Below are positions 11,835 to 22,353 of a stretch of DNA of 64,000 nt, piece by piece. The position numbers were made by a program, and so were the translations under genes. The notes under the pieces were generated by a model. It saw only the letters and a list, made by a program, of their open reading frames with translations. It ran no database searches and had not been told where the DNA came from. The stretch lies in assembly GCA_021030905.1 (NCBI GenBank), contig JAGFMI010000005.1, forward strand, positions 1 through 64,000. The letters run 5' to 3'. Positions within the stretch are counted from its first letter, which is position 1. Each line of letters starts with the position of its first letter. The DNA comes from Pyrenula massariospora (lineage: Eukaryota; Ascomycota; Eurotiomycetes; Pyrenulales; Pyrenulaceae).

Positions 11835-13608
11835 ATGCACTACCAACAATACCTGCCTTTGCTATCAGGTCTTCTTGTATTCTGCCATGCATTTCCCTCA
11901 ACTTCCATTCTTCGGCGAGATGATATCAGTACTGTCTGCAATCAAGGAGGATATAGCACGGACAATTGGAACAAGTTCTCTATAGGCAATTGGTTAACCA
12001 CTTGGGCCGCGGAGTATGACAATGGAGTTGATCCCGGACGAAAATGGGACACAACATTCCAGAACAAGCTCGCAGCCGAGGGTAAGACTATCAATAATTT
12101 TGATTGCACGGGCACATATCCGTGCAGTTTCTCAAACTCCGTCGAGGATTGTCAGAAAAATCCCTATGTGTACTTCAGTCTTACTGCTATCATGAACTTT
12201 GCCAATTACCTTTCGAGTGTCTCTGAGGGTGTCCATAATCTTCTCAGCAAGCCTGGTACCCTTGATGGAGGCAATCTGCTCAAGAACTTTTGGAATGCTC
12301 CTGGTGTAAGACCGGACTATCCACGCAGTTACAATCATCCGCCATGAAGCTAACAACCTAAAGAGCCCATCCACATTCACGAACGGTATAGGAATATTCA
12401 ACGGCGTGCTAGGCGCGGCATCAGTAGCCTTTCCTCCCGCCGGTCTAGCAGCGGGCGTTGGAGGAATACTTTCCGGCGCTATTGGCGTTATGGGAGCTCA
12501 AGAAACACAGTCCGTTCATCCACCCCTCCTGGTCACGCAAGCTGCTGTCCTCTTCCACTCTCCACCCTCTTGCTTCACTCAAAACTAACAACACCCTCCG
12601 CAGACCATTCGACGAATGGACAGCCGTAACCGACTACCTCGGCCAAATCTCTGACAAATTCAACGCCACCTTCTCCACCTACGCCCACTGGGTCATGGAA
12701 ACTACCCCCGGCACCAAATTTGACGGCAAAACCAAGGAAGCTTCCGGCTATAAATACTCCGACGACCCCAAGGGCCTCGTCCGGCTCCTCGCCAAGGGCG
12801 ACTTCGCCAGCTCGCACATCGTCGGCGACGAGCCGCGCAACCTGCTCGGCTCCCTCGCCAGCCCCGTCGTCAGCTTCCTCTGGAGCTCCAAGGAGGTCGG
12901 CGGGTTCGTGGTTAAGATCACTAAGGACCAGCTGGGCACGGACGTGTGCGATGGGTCTGGTAAGCCCGTGCTCAAGGACTCTGGGTGGGATAAGTTTACC
13001 TGGTGCGACGGCAACAATGGTGGACTGCATGTGCTGCTGCAGTGGCAGTACAAGGACGCGTTCGACACCGACAGCTCGGTTGATGTTAGCGCTGTCACGA
13101 AGATCCCGGGTCTGGACAAGATCGGGACGGATGACTATGGCAATATCCCGTTGGATGCCGTGTTTAAATCTAGTGCTAATGCCGCGGCAGTGGGTAACGG
13201 CTTTGGGAAACCGCTTGATCCGCAGAAGGTCGTCGATGCGATCCTGAAGAACCCGAGCCAAGTCGCCGTGGAGGATACGGTGGCGTTTAGCTTGCCGGTT
13301 TGCGATCTGACCAAAGTCACTATCAAGGATAGTTGGAAGTGTAATGTCGACCATGAGGACTCGGCGCAGAAGGTAAGCCTTTTTGTCCTATTATCGTCCT
13401 GTCATTTTATTATCTCTCCATCTCCCTAAATATTTTCACCGCATATGCCTTCTTTCCAATTCCCGCCTTCTCATCTCGCCCCCCTGAACGAAACCCGTCG
13501 ACTAACAACCACTACCAGTGCCTCCTCGACATGGCCATGTGCGCCTGCAGCAAGATCGACGGGTGGCCGCACGACCGGCCGGACAACGGAAACAAACTCT
13601 GCGGTTAA
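11835..13608 (+). CDS. Secreted protein of unknown function, four exons
   Basis: I assemble exons 11835..12305, 12364..12509, 12604..13372 and 13519..13608 (491 aa), with introns of 58, 94 and 146 bp. The phases agree at every join and branch-like CTAAC or ACTAAC elements precede the acceptors; the second donor is the unusual GTCCGT. The protein begins with a signal peptide (residues about 5-19, LPLLSGLLVFCHA) and a likely propeptide end at LRR. A glycine/alanine-rich, hydrophobic stretch spans the exon 2 region (GVLGAASVAFPPAGLAAGVGG), and the middle holds the motif FTWCDGNNGGLHVLLQW. The last exon adds a cysteine cluster (CLLDMAMCACSK) and a final cysteine two residues from the end. No domain with a known function was recognised. 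Secretion is inferred from the N-terminus; the small last exon is supported by frame and by the cysteines it supplies. Confidence 0.72.
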
Positions 13609-14362
13609 AGAAAAACTCCCATACCACATCTTTTTCATCCCAACTTCTCGATACGTTAGAACTTTGTAATGGCGTTCTTCACGGTCGAATGGTTTGTATA
13701 GATCAATACTTTATATTTCGTAACATTCACGTTAACCGCCCTCCTCCATCTGCTCTCTCCACATTCCCACGAAATGGAGACAATTGGGCTGTAGAGTCTT
13801 CCGATGTCTCATTCTCTGTGATGCTTTTGCCTGTTTACATATCTCATCCCTCAATCCTCAATTCTCAAAATTAGATACTATAACCTCAACCGATATCAAT
13901 GCACGTGACTTTACGAAGCCGTCATATTGTACGAACAAGCTCAAAGTTGAAATGCCTTCCTCTCCTTTAATGCTCTGATCTGATGGGGAAACGACCAACA
14001 GAATATCGACAGTAGGCAATTTCGTTTCTCATTGTATAGACCTCACGCTGCAAGACTACGTAAAATTTGCAGAGTACACGATATGTCTGTAAATGTAAAT
14101 GCAATACGTTCACTACCTATAGTCAAAGTAAAGCAAATTGGTATCTTGATAATGCAACGAACCCTACAGCAAAAAAGCGCCGTAACATACACAGCGAGCA
14201 ATCAAGTCCCGCAAGGACAAATGCCACGCTACAACCGCGTCAGCCAGGACGAGTCCTAGCAAGTAGATGTAAAAGGCAAAAAAACTGCATGCTCGCCGTC
14301 TCCATTTGCACCGCATGTCAATTTTCCCTCCCATTGATTTTCCCTTCGAATTTTAGATATCC
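13609..14362. other. Convergent 3' region
   Basis: AT-richer sequence between the stop codons of the secreted-protein gene and the Kar9 gene, which converge here. Nothing beyond the two 3' ends is seen. Confidence 0.5.
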
Positions 14363-17068
14363 TCACCGCCACGCCGGTTGTTTTTCTACAGTACTCCCAC
14401 CGCCGCTCTTCGGCATCGGAAGCAGACTCATCCGTTTACCCTTTGTTGTGGCCGCTGCCGCCGGGGTGGTATTTCCTCCTATCCTACTGCCTGGCCTGGC
14501 TAGCTGACTGGGTGGCCGCGGCGTCGGGGTAGCACTTGCACTCGGCTTTCTACCCGCCAATGGCGATGAATTGATATTCGCATTCGACGGTCTACGAGTC
14601 TGTGGCGGGGTGGGCATGGTCGGAGTTGGCGAGGAGATCATAGGGGCAACGGGAGAAGAGTCGGTGGCGTCGTTAGATTGATTAGGTGGAAGAATGTCTT
14701 CGTTTTCAAGGTCGTCGTCAGACGAAGAAGAATATTCGATCTTCTGTACGCGGACATGTTCGTCGCTCCCTGGTGTTTTAGGAGGCTGCTTGTTCTGGGG
14801 GACTGCGGTAAGGGGAGCTGGCTTCGACTTCAGTTTCGGTGCGGAGACGGAGCGGAGGTTGGGCGCGGCTGCTGAGGAAGTGGGACGGGGAGGGTGACTG
14901 GTTGTACGAGTGCGGGGATTTGTCAAACTTGAAGGGGCACGGGGAGGCGGACGATATGCGGTGGTGTGTGGGGGCTTCGATGCAGTTGATCGGTCCACCT
15001 TGCTGTACGGGACGGGGTCTAGGAGGCCGCCACGAGATGGGGGGGCTTTTATTTTTGCGGAGGCTGGAGCGGTGGTTGTTGAAGCTTGGCTGCCTCTGCG
15101 AGGGCGCGTTGCTGGGCTGGCATTAGGTGCAGGTGAACTTGATGCCTCGCGACTCAAAGGGCTTCGTAGAGGGAGGGATGAATAGGAGCTCACTGAGCGA
15201 GGTGTTCGGACTGGAACAGATGATTTTGCAAACGGTGATGGATTAGACGATGACAGCGGCTTGAAATTATGACCAATCGCAAGATCATTAGTGTTGGTGC
15301 TGCTGCTCCAGCGCGGTTTAGTGTTGACTGGGTTTGGTCCAGGCCGCCCTGTGGGAGTTGGTGTAGCTGCTGATCGAGCCGCTGAAGGAGACGGCGATGT
15401 GAGACTTGACTTGCGAGGTTGAGGGAGCGAAGACAGACGCTTGTTGAGAGCTGAAGATGGTCGGGTAATACTGCTACTACGGCGTGATGCAACGCTAGTA
15501 TGGGGCTTGCTTTGCGGTGTTCCTATGACGGATGAAGTAGGCGAAGAGCCTGGAGTGTCATAGGCACTGCCAGTGGTAGTACGATCCATAGACATTATAC
15601 TCGAAACAGAGTCCCGGAGCTGTGTCGTGCGGTGACTGTGCATTTCCTCGACAGCTCCTGACATTTCGTCCATCTGCTCATGCAAATCGTGCGTTCTTGC
15701 CATGAGATCGGCTCTTAACCGCATGATCTCTGAATTGACAGTCAGCCGGTCTTTAATGCCTTTCAGAATAATTCCAAGAACGCGGTCAATTGCTGGACCA
15801 TAGTGTATTTTCTTTGCTTCGAAAGATTCCACTTTCTTCCAGAAGGTTGATGAGTGAGTATGCTGAAGCCTAACGTCAAGAGCTTCTTGGAGCTTCGTAA
15901 TACTGCGCTCGACAGACTCGCACATTTTGGATGCTTGCCGGCCTGCATTTCGGAAGACTACGACCCAACGATCTTCTTCCAGCTCTTTCCGTAGCGTCTC
16001 GGAGTCCTTTTCAAGTTGCTTCCAGTCTCTTTCAAGAGATTTTAGGTTATCCTTAAGCTCAGTACAGGCGGAAGGGAAGAGCTTAGAGGCTCGGCCCTGG
16101 AACATAGATAGCCGCATTGGCAGGAAGTCGAGTGAAGCCCGTAGAGGCTGCATGCGAGCGAAAAGCGCAAGAAGGTCTGAGTCTGCTGGGGCGTTGGTGA
16201 CTGTAGGCGTAGTTGGTGATGAGGTCGCGAAGGACGGGGGAAGACTAAAACGATTATTACGACCATTCATTTTCGCTGCTGGAGTCTCTTCCACAATCGT
16301 TTCGAGTTCGTTGATGTCAACGCCATTCTGGGCATCGCCCTCAGCTCTTTCAGCTTCAGCTGACATGGCCTCTTTCCTCGCTTCCTCCATCTCAGTCACC
16401 AATTTGTTAAGCTCTTGCATTTCTTTCTTCACGTCTCCAAGCACAGTACCCTCGAGCTCTTCCCATTCCATGGCAAGCTCAACCTGTTCGTGGACCGCTT
16501 TAAGAAGCTTTCTCACGCCGTCCCAATCATTCATTGTAGACTCCATCTGTTCAACGACAGTTTTAAGGTCCGTAGAATCAACATCTGTAATATCGGGCCG
16601 GCTTTGTAACTCTTCAATAGATTGGACATATACAAGCACTAGAGCTTCGAAATCGTGGACAGCTTTATCCACCTCATCCAAGGCTCCGCGACCGCCGGCA
16701 GCTGCCCACTCGATGTCGTCGTCGGCGCTTAGACCACTAAGCGTGGTGACGGCCTGCTGTATCCATCGATGAATCTGTTCAGCAGCACGTGGGAAGGTTC
16801 TTGCAGCCTCTGGCGCGGTAGGTATTGCCTTGATCTTGTTCGCTAATGTCTCTGGCTTTGGCAACCTGACAGATGTCAGACTGGCGAGCTGATTGCTGAA
16901 AGGTTCGCGTGAAAATGAGAACACGGAGTTTTTGCGGGAAAGGGCGTGATTGAAGAGCGAGTCGCCATTTGTAGAAGTAGGGGACGAAAGGGGTGGAGGA
17001 ATCTTCGCTCCATTTTCCGCGGCACTTTCCCTGAGGTATTTCTGATAGTCCGACTCCGGCTCCTCCAT
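14363..17068 (-). CDS. Kar9-like karyogamy / spindle-orientation protein
   Basis: A single exon, 901 aa, starting at the ATG at 17068. The N-terminal half (residues about 65-480) is alpha-helical and matches the fungal KAR9 domain: PETLANKIKAIPTAPEAART, then RAAEQIHRWIQQA, a long coiled region around 185-240, and a second helical block with RDWKQLEKDSETLRKELEEDRWVVVF split across residues about 347-372. The C-terminal half is a disordered, basic, Ser/Pro-rich tail. Kar9 links microtubule plus ends (through EB1/Bim1) to cortical myosin transport and so positions the spindle and nucleus. Two SxLP elements in basic surroundings, SSLP at about 546-549 and SLLP at about 881-884, resemble EB1-binding SxIP motifs; that reading is inference. 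Length exceeds yeast Kar9 because of the tail. Confidence 0.85.
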   Translation of the reverse strand: MEEPESDYQKYLRESAAENGAKIPPPLSSPTSTNGDSLFNHALSRKNSVFSFSREPFSNQLASLTSVRLPKPETLANKIKAIPTAPEAARTFPRAAEQIHRWIQQAVTTLSGLSADDDIEWAAAGGRGALDEVDKAVHDFEALVLVYVQSIEELQSRPDITDVDSTDLKTVVEQMESTMNDWDGVRKLLKAVHEQVELAMEWEELEGTVLGDVKKEMQELNKLVTEMEEARKEAMSAEAERAEGDAQNGVDINELETIVEETPAAKMNGRNNRFSLPPSFATSSPTTPTVTNAPADSDLLALFARMQPLRASLDFLPMRLSMFQGRASKLFPSACTELKDNLKSLERDWKQLEKDSETLRKELEEDRWVVVFRNAGRQASKMCESVERSITKLQEALDVRLQHTHSSTFWKKVESFEAKKIHYGPAIDRVLGIILKGIKDRLTVNSEIMRLRADLMARTHDLHEQMDEMSGAVEEMHSHRTTQLRDSVSSIMSMDRTTTGSAYDTPGSSPTSSVIGTPQSKPHTSVASRRSSSITRPSSALNKRLSSLPQPRKSSLTSPSPSAARSAATPTPTGRPGPNPVNTKPRWSSSTNTNDLAIGHNFKPLSSSNPSPFAKSSVPVRTPRSVSSYSSLPLRSPLSREASSSPAPNASPATRPRRGSQASTTTAPASAKIKAPPSRGGLLDPVPYSKVDRSTASKPPHTTAYRPPPRAPSSLTNPRTRTTSHPPRPTSSAAAPNLRSVSAPKLKSKPAPLTAVPQNKQPPKTPGSDEHVRVQKIEYSSSSDDDLENEDILPPNQSNDATDSSPVAPMISSPTPTMPTPPQTRRPSNANINSSPLAGRKPSASATPTPRPPSQLARPGSRIGGNTTPAAAATTKGKRMSLLPMPKSGGGSTVEKQPAWR

Positions 17069-19013
17069 CAAGGTGCAGACACCCTGGGAACAGCGTATCA
17101 GGTCAGATGTACTGGCCCAACGTTGCAGTGCTCTTTCTGCACAGCTAGAATCTGGCCTGCAATGTCTCTTGAGGGTGGTGTTCTATGGTCAGATATACGT
17201 CGCCATCGAGATGTATTCGAAAATTTTTAGGTTTTTGGTCGCGTGGCCGTCGCGGATTGGTCAACACCACAACCAACTAAACAATGTCGGTAGCGTAGTG
17301 TCGAGAAGTTCTGACTTCTGCAGATTCCCGAATTCCGACAAAGAAGCTGCGAAGATGTTGAAGGTCTTTTGAATACCTGGCGGTGGAAGCTGTCTTCGAT
17401 GACTGAGGTTCAGGTAGGGCATAAAGCGGAAGCCTGTGAAGCTGCTGGACAGGTGGGGGGGCCGTGAATTGGCGTTTGCAAGTGCAAGGAAATCGTTGAA
17501 CAATTCTTGAACTGTGAAGAAGCTTTAAGAGCTGTAGCTGTTCCAAGACCTATTCGTATGGGATCATCAACGTGTTCAAAGCTAAGGCTGCATCCAAGAG
17601 ACGTTGGAGGGTGGAACGATTCGAGCAGATTGGCATCGTTTTAGCGGCAGCGGTGGAAATTTTAGGGCAGCTCGCGGTGGAGCAGGATGTGCAGCGAACC
17701 CCCATCTGGCTTAGAACAATGCCTTTGCCGAAACTCAACGTCTTCGAACCCTGGCCGTCGAAACAATTCGCCGAAGCCTTTGTGTCACAGAATCTGAACA
17801 TTTCGCCTCTAAATAGTCTCCTACGGTATCTCCCTAGGATGAAGCATGATTTCCATTCAGATTCATATCAGTCTCAAGCACATTCATAAAGATGCGTGTG
17901 CTACGTTACATGTACTGCCGAAGCTATGGCCAAGGGGTTCAGCTACAATCTGTGGTCCAACGCTATCTGGTCCCACTCCAAGATGAAGTTTGCTCTTCAG
18001 CCAACAATTGGCCATAGCTGCATTATTCCGCCATCGTAACATTCCCGATCATCTTCTCCAGGCATAATCACTACACGATGCCTTTGACTGGGCCATTAAA
18101 GCTCGCTCACCCTCGGCCCATTGGAGAGACCGATCAATCATCTCAACGGGTCTCAAAATAGAACTCTTCCCTCTTTGGCGATCCGGAGCGACCAGAAGAT
18201 CTTCAAGTTAACTAGAGACCGACCTAAGATCCATCGGAGTAGCCCCACAAGCGCTTAAGCCTGGTCTAGATACGTTTCAAAGCTTACAGACGGCCACCAA
18301 GACTCTACTGCTAGGAATTCAATCCGAGAAGATCCGCGCGAAGGTACTAAAGCGACTATGAGTGTGTGTTAAGAGCCTCACGTTCAGCGGCGCCCAAGTA
18401 AGGGGGTAGCCTAGCATACGCGCCATATGAGACTACGTGGAATGGGAGAACCTTGCTGCCGAGATAAGAGAACGAATAAAATTCTTATTTTGCTCGAGCC
18501 AAACAATGCAACCAGCCATTAACATTGTCATATTGGCCTGCATGCACGAAATATAGTACCACGTTCTTCTTGTGAGTACGTTTACTCTTCGCGAATAAGG
18601 AAGGAAAATACTACGCGTTAACATATGTTAGGCATAACGAAATACTTATGCTAGGACCTTAAGAAGGGACGAACCCTATAATGATAGCTTATGCGTACGA
18701 GGCAAGAAATTTCTTTTACCTCGGAGATACGACAATCAATTAAATCATCTCTCGTCGCGGATGAATACTAGTCCACTTCGCCAATATTCTTCTTGCTCTT
18801 CCATATTGGGCACGAGTACCAAAGAAATAAGCTGCTCACTCTCCTTCTTCTGCGCCGGGCAGCTGATGGCTTTGATTTTGATTTGATTTGAATCTGAGTT
18901 ATAGAAAAATCTTAAAAGAAAGGACGAGTAAGAGACTTTGCAAGCAGTACCTCCGTGATCGTTTTTTATGCCCTATACAACCCGGCTCTCACACCAATTC
19001 CTCCAGTATCATT
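17069..19013. other. 1.9-kb gene-poor region
   Basis: The right flank of Kar9 must contain its promoter (17069 to about 17300). From about 17900 to 18700 the sequence has broken short frames, frequent TAG/TAA triplets and no recognisable motif, which could be an old decayed insertion. No terminal repeats or target-site duplication were found by eye, so no element is named. Confidence 0.45.
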
Positions 19014-20027
19014 CTAATACCCACTATACCTCTCTCCACACGGCCCTGCAATATCACCCGTACTGCGGAACGGCGGACTCGGATCAGGCCCGTAAGCCAA
19101 CCCTGGAATCTGGCCCTGCGGACAAGTCTGGCTGACTCCCTTTCCATTCCCTACCACCGATTGGCCTATACGCGCTACACATCCCTCGTAGAAAAACCAA
19201 TTCGCCTGGATGCAATTCTGCAGCTCGAAGAAACACGTGTTACAGCACGCTATTGCGGACGCGCCTTCAGGACTGTCGAGAGGGAAGAGTTGGTTTGTCG
19301 TCACGGGGAGGTTTCCTCCGGCAAGACGATACGCAGCTCCTGGGGAAGGCAACGGAGAGGCACAGGGGTACACTGTCTTTGTGACGACAGCTGGTGAGGC
19401 CGTGACAGTGGTCACGACATCTGCGACAGCGGTCGATGTCGTTGTGGAAGCAGTGAGGCTGAGACAGGAGCAAGCGCTGCTTGTGTATGCTAGCGGCTTA
19501 GTTGTAGTGGTTGCCGGGAAAACGCACGAGCAGGCGGAGCTCAAGCGGCTTGGGGACGGTGGGTCGCCGCAATTCTTGATGAACGTTGGGACGGCGATGC
19601 TGGTCGTGGTTTGGGTATATACATTGCAGAAGGCGGATGCTGATGAACTGTAGCGTGCATCGACAAGGTTGCGAAGGCAATTGTCGCGGTCGCAGGAGGG
19701 AGCGTTCCGGCGTTCTGGGGCTTCTAGGCCGGTGTCGCGACGTTCCTTCGCAGGCCCATTGCCAGGCAGAAAGACAATACTTGTTGAAGCTTCGCCACTG
19801 GTGACAGTCACAGTCGAGGTCGCCGTGCTCGTGGTATAGGACGTCGCATCGGTAATGCTAAGGTAGCTCGAGCAAAAAGACGTTGCAGATGAAGCAGGGA
19901 CGATGGAGGTGATGTCAGTGCAAGATGCAGGGACACTGGGTGAGGGATTGTTGGGGACAGGGGCCGGAGCAGGAGAAGCATGAACTCTTGATAGCAGAGC
20001 GACGGCAAAGAAGATTGTGGAGAACAT
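19014..20027 (-). CDS. Secreted Cys- and Thr/Ser-rich protein
   Basis: One exon, 337 aa from the ATG at 20027. That ATG is preferred over one 81 bp upstream because it places a clean signal peptide (MFSTIFFAVALLSRVHA) at the N-terminus. A proline-rich linker follows. There is then a first cysteine block, a low-complexity Thr/Ser stretch with a possible RR processing site, and a block beginning CDRDNCLRNLVDARYSSSA, a pattern I know from many ascomycete secreted proteins of unknown role. Two ACSC repeats are separated by Thr-rich sequence. The C-terminal 110 residues carry CCNTCFFELQNCIQANWFFYEGC, broken here as a paired-cysteine segment loosely like PAN/apple folds. Threonine runs suggest O-mannosylation and a cell-wall or extracellular location. 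No enzymatic motif is visible. Confidence 0.75.
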   Translation of the reverse strand: MFSTIFFAVALLSRVHASPAPAPVPNNPSPSVPASCTDITSIVPASSATSFCSSYLSITDATSYTTSTATSTVTVTSGEASTSIVFLPGNGPAKERRDTGLEAPERRNAPSCDRDNCLRNLVDARYSSSASAFCNVYTQTTTSIAVPTFIKNCGDPPSPSRLSSACSCVFPATTTTKPLAYTSSACSCLSLTASTTTSTAVADVVTTVTASPAVVTKTVYPCASPLPSPGAAYRLAGGNLPVTTNQLFPLDSPEGASAIACCNTCFFELQNCIQANWFFYEGCVARIGQSVVGNGKGVSQTCPQGQIPGLAYGPDPSPPFRSTGDIAGPCGERYSGY

Positions 20028-20670
20028 GATGAATATGGCAATTTTCTTTGATAGTCTGGATGAACGATGGGTAGAGGATAAGAAATAGAGCCTACCTTTA
20101 TACACCACGAGGAGAAGCGTGAAGCTTTCTGAACAAGCCTCTTCGTGTTTGCCATATTTAGTTTTCGAAGCTCAATGCGACGTGGAAGCTTCGTATTGAG
20201 GCCAAGACTGGTGTCATAAAGCCACAAACTCCAAGAAAAGCTTCTGGGAACGAGTAACTCGCCACCTTTGGCAGAGAAACTGTGAGGCTGTTCCTAGAGC
20301 AGCTTTTGACTTCAACAGTAGTCGAAGCCACATTGATGGCCTTCAGCCTCGTGCGGCTAGTTGGATCTCGGTACGTCTGCAGGCTACTTCAGATTCGGCG
20401 TTGATTGGCTGCCAAAGTTGACCGGCCTGCATACACGAGATAGAACTTGAGCCGATTGCCACGTTCTTCCCGTGTCACAACGAAGTCTTTCCAGAACGGT
20501 TCGCGATGCTTAAGCCGTTTCTGGATGGGTCGCTTAGTACCTGAACGCAAGAAGGTCGTGGTGGCAACGAAAGGGTAAAGTTGGGTTACTCCGGCCCGTT
20601 CCTGTCAGAAGCCTCAAAGACAACCCTTCATGACGCTGCAGCAGTTTTGGTGACAACCTCTGCCCAAGAC
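20028..20670. other. Intergenic stretch upstream of the secreted protein
   Basis: Probably the promoter of the secreted Cys-rich gene on its left, and the 3' region of the decarboxylase gene on its right. No feature is supported. Confidence 0.5.
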
Positions 20671-22353
20671 CTACGTTTTTGTTGTTTTCAAAACACCCTG
20701 AAGTGACCCAGTCACAACCTTAAAGTCAGCCTCTAAATCAACTCTCCAATTGGATACCGCGATCCTGCTCGCTGGCTGACCGTCCCATACCGTTTCCGAC
20801 ACATACAACTCACCGGATTTCTTGATCTGCCGTGCTAAGCCGTTGTTCATAGTTTTGTCTTTTGCTCGGAAGAGAATGATGATGAATAGTCTATTCAGCG
20901 CCTCTTCTCTTCGCGGCATTGTTGGAAGGAGCTCGTATCCATTGTGATCCAGAATCCATGCGGCAACCTTGCGAGCGAAGCGGGTCTGCTTCTTCAACAT
21001 ATCTCGATATCCCTCCCTCCCGTATGCTTTCAAGGTAGCATAAACAGGCAGCGCGCGAAAGCGTCTTGAGTTCTCCAATCCGACATTCAGCGGCGACGGG
21101 ATGTGCCTCCCATCACTCCCCGCCGCACTCATCAGGTAAGCCGCATTCCCATTGCTGAAAACCTTTTCGGCCAATCCCCGATTCCTGCAAAAGAAGAAGC
21201 CACAGTCGTATGGAACATTCAACAGCTTGTGCCCATCCCCGGTAATTGAATCCGCCAATTCTAACCTTTCCACTCCCTTCAAAATCTCTCCAAACTCCTC
21301 GCCGTCCCCCACAGGATCAAGGACCCGTCCAAAAACGCCAAATGCCCCATCAACGTGTACCCAAACCTCATGTTCGTCGCAAATTCTCCTCATTTCTTTC
21401 CACTCCTCCTTCCCTTTGGTGGCAAACCACCCCGTATTGACTTCCCCTGCACTAACCACCAAAATATTCGCAACCCCAGGCTTCCCTACTTCCCTCTTCA
21501 ATTTCCCCATATCAATACCTATACCTTGTCCTCCCTCCTTTGCAATACTGACAACGCTTTTCCTGCCTAAACCAACAACTGCGGCCGCCTTTCCAATACT
21601 CGAATGTGGCATCGTGGACAAAACCTGGATGTCCTTCACCCCAATCTGATTACACACCCCTAACAACCCCCTCTCACCTATACTCGCCTCATCAGCACCC
21701 CCCTCCCCAGTCATCGCGCCTCCCTTCCTCCCCACCGCCCACTCCCTCCCCATCGCCAACCCCAACACATTACTCGCCGTCGCCCCCGTCGTAAACGTCC
21801 CCATCCCCCCACCCCTCCGTAGCCCCCACCTCTCCTCCGGCAGACGAAACAGCTCCCTCAGCCACTCCAGCGCCACAACCTCGACCTCCGTCGCCACACT
21901 CTCCTGCGGGAGGTGGACCTGGATGTTCTGGTCCAGGGTGCTGGCGAGGATGTCGGCGGCCAGGGCGGCCGGGGTGGTGCCGCCGGTGACGAAGCCGTAG
22001 TAGCGCGGGAGGAGAGAGGAGTGCGGGAGGGCGGGCGCGATGGTGGAGAGGATGTGGGTGGCGGTTGATGTTGCCGTTGATACATTGGAGGGGGTTTGGG
22101 TGTCGGTTTGTCCGGTTTCTGGTAGTGGAGAACGGAGGGTGGCGCGGGCGTGGTCGAGAGCGGCTTGGGTTGGCAGGACTGGAGGGTCGTTGTGTAGACC
22201 TGAAGATGTGCTGTTGATGAGTCGTGGGAGCTGGTCCGCGATGTCGTGTAGAATCGTAGATATTTCGCCGATGGTGACGCCGAAGGCGGACGTGCCATGG
22301 GCGGTTGCCCGCGGCGGGAGAGGGGCGGAGCTTCGTTGTGACTGGTTGTCCAT
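20671..22353 (-). CDS. PLP-dependent group II decarboxylase-like enzyme
   Basis: One exon, 560 aa from the ATG at 22353, which sits in a good context (ACCATGG); an upstream in-frame ATG was not used. The fold-type I aminotransferase/decarboxylase pattern is clear. There is a TTGATASN phosphate-binding loop at about 189-196, a histidine-aspartate pair in HVDGAFG at 333-339 that should stack on and hold the pyridine ring, and a Schiff-base lysine K376 in DGHKLLNVPYDCG. These marks fit the glutamate/aromatic-amino-acid/tyrosine decarboxylase superfamily (pyridoxal_deC). The substrate cannot be read from sequence; relatives include DOPA-, tryptophan-, cysteine-sulfinate- and diaminobutyrate decarboxylases and some aldehyde synthases. 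Residue G334-like positions that separate those groups were not diagnostic by eye. It is probably cytosolic, as no targeting signal is seen. Confidence 0.85.
   Translation of the reverse strand: MDNQSQRSSAPLPPRATAHGTSAFGVTIGEISTILHDIADQLPRLINSTSSGLHNDPPVLPTQAALDHARATLRSPLPETGQTDTQTPSNVSTATSTATHILSTIAPALPHSSLLPRYYGFVTGGTTPAALAADILASTLDQNIQVHLPQESVATEVEVVALEWLRELFRLPEERWGLRRGGGMGTFTTGATASNVLGLAMGREWAVGRKGGAMTGEGGADEASIGERGLLGVCNQIGVKDIQVLSTMPHSSIGKAAAVVGLGRKSVVSIAKEGGQGIGIDMGKLKREVGKPGVANILVVSAGEVNTGWFATKGKEEWKEMRRICDEHEVWVHVDGAFGVFGRVLDPVGDGEEFGEILKGVERLELADSITGDGHKLLNVPYDCGFFFCRNRGLAEKVFSNGNAAYLMSAAGSDGRHIPSPLNVGLENSRRFRALPVYATLKAYGREGYRDMLKKQTRFARKVAAWILDHNGYELLPTMPRREEALNRLFIIILFRAKDKTMNNGLARQIKKSGELYVSETVWDGQPASRIAVSNWRVDLEADFKVVTGSLQGVLKTTKT

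Noticed and set aside
12575-13354. 259-codon minus-strand frame
   Set aside because: Antisense to exon 3 of the secreted-protein gene, which has better codon character, splice signals and a signal peptide.
15927-16772. 281-codon plus-strand frame
   Set aside because: Lies antisense within the Kar9 domain; Ser-rich composition is a mirror of the real coding strand.
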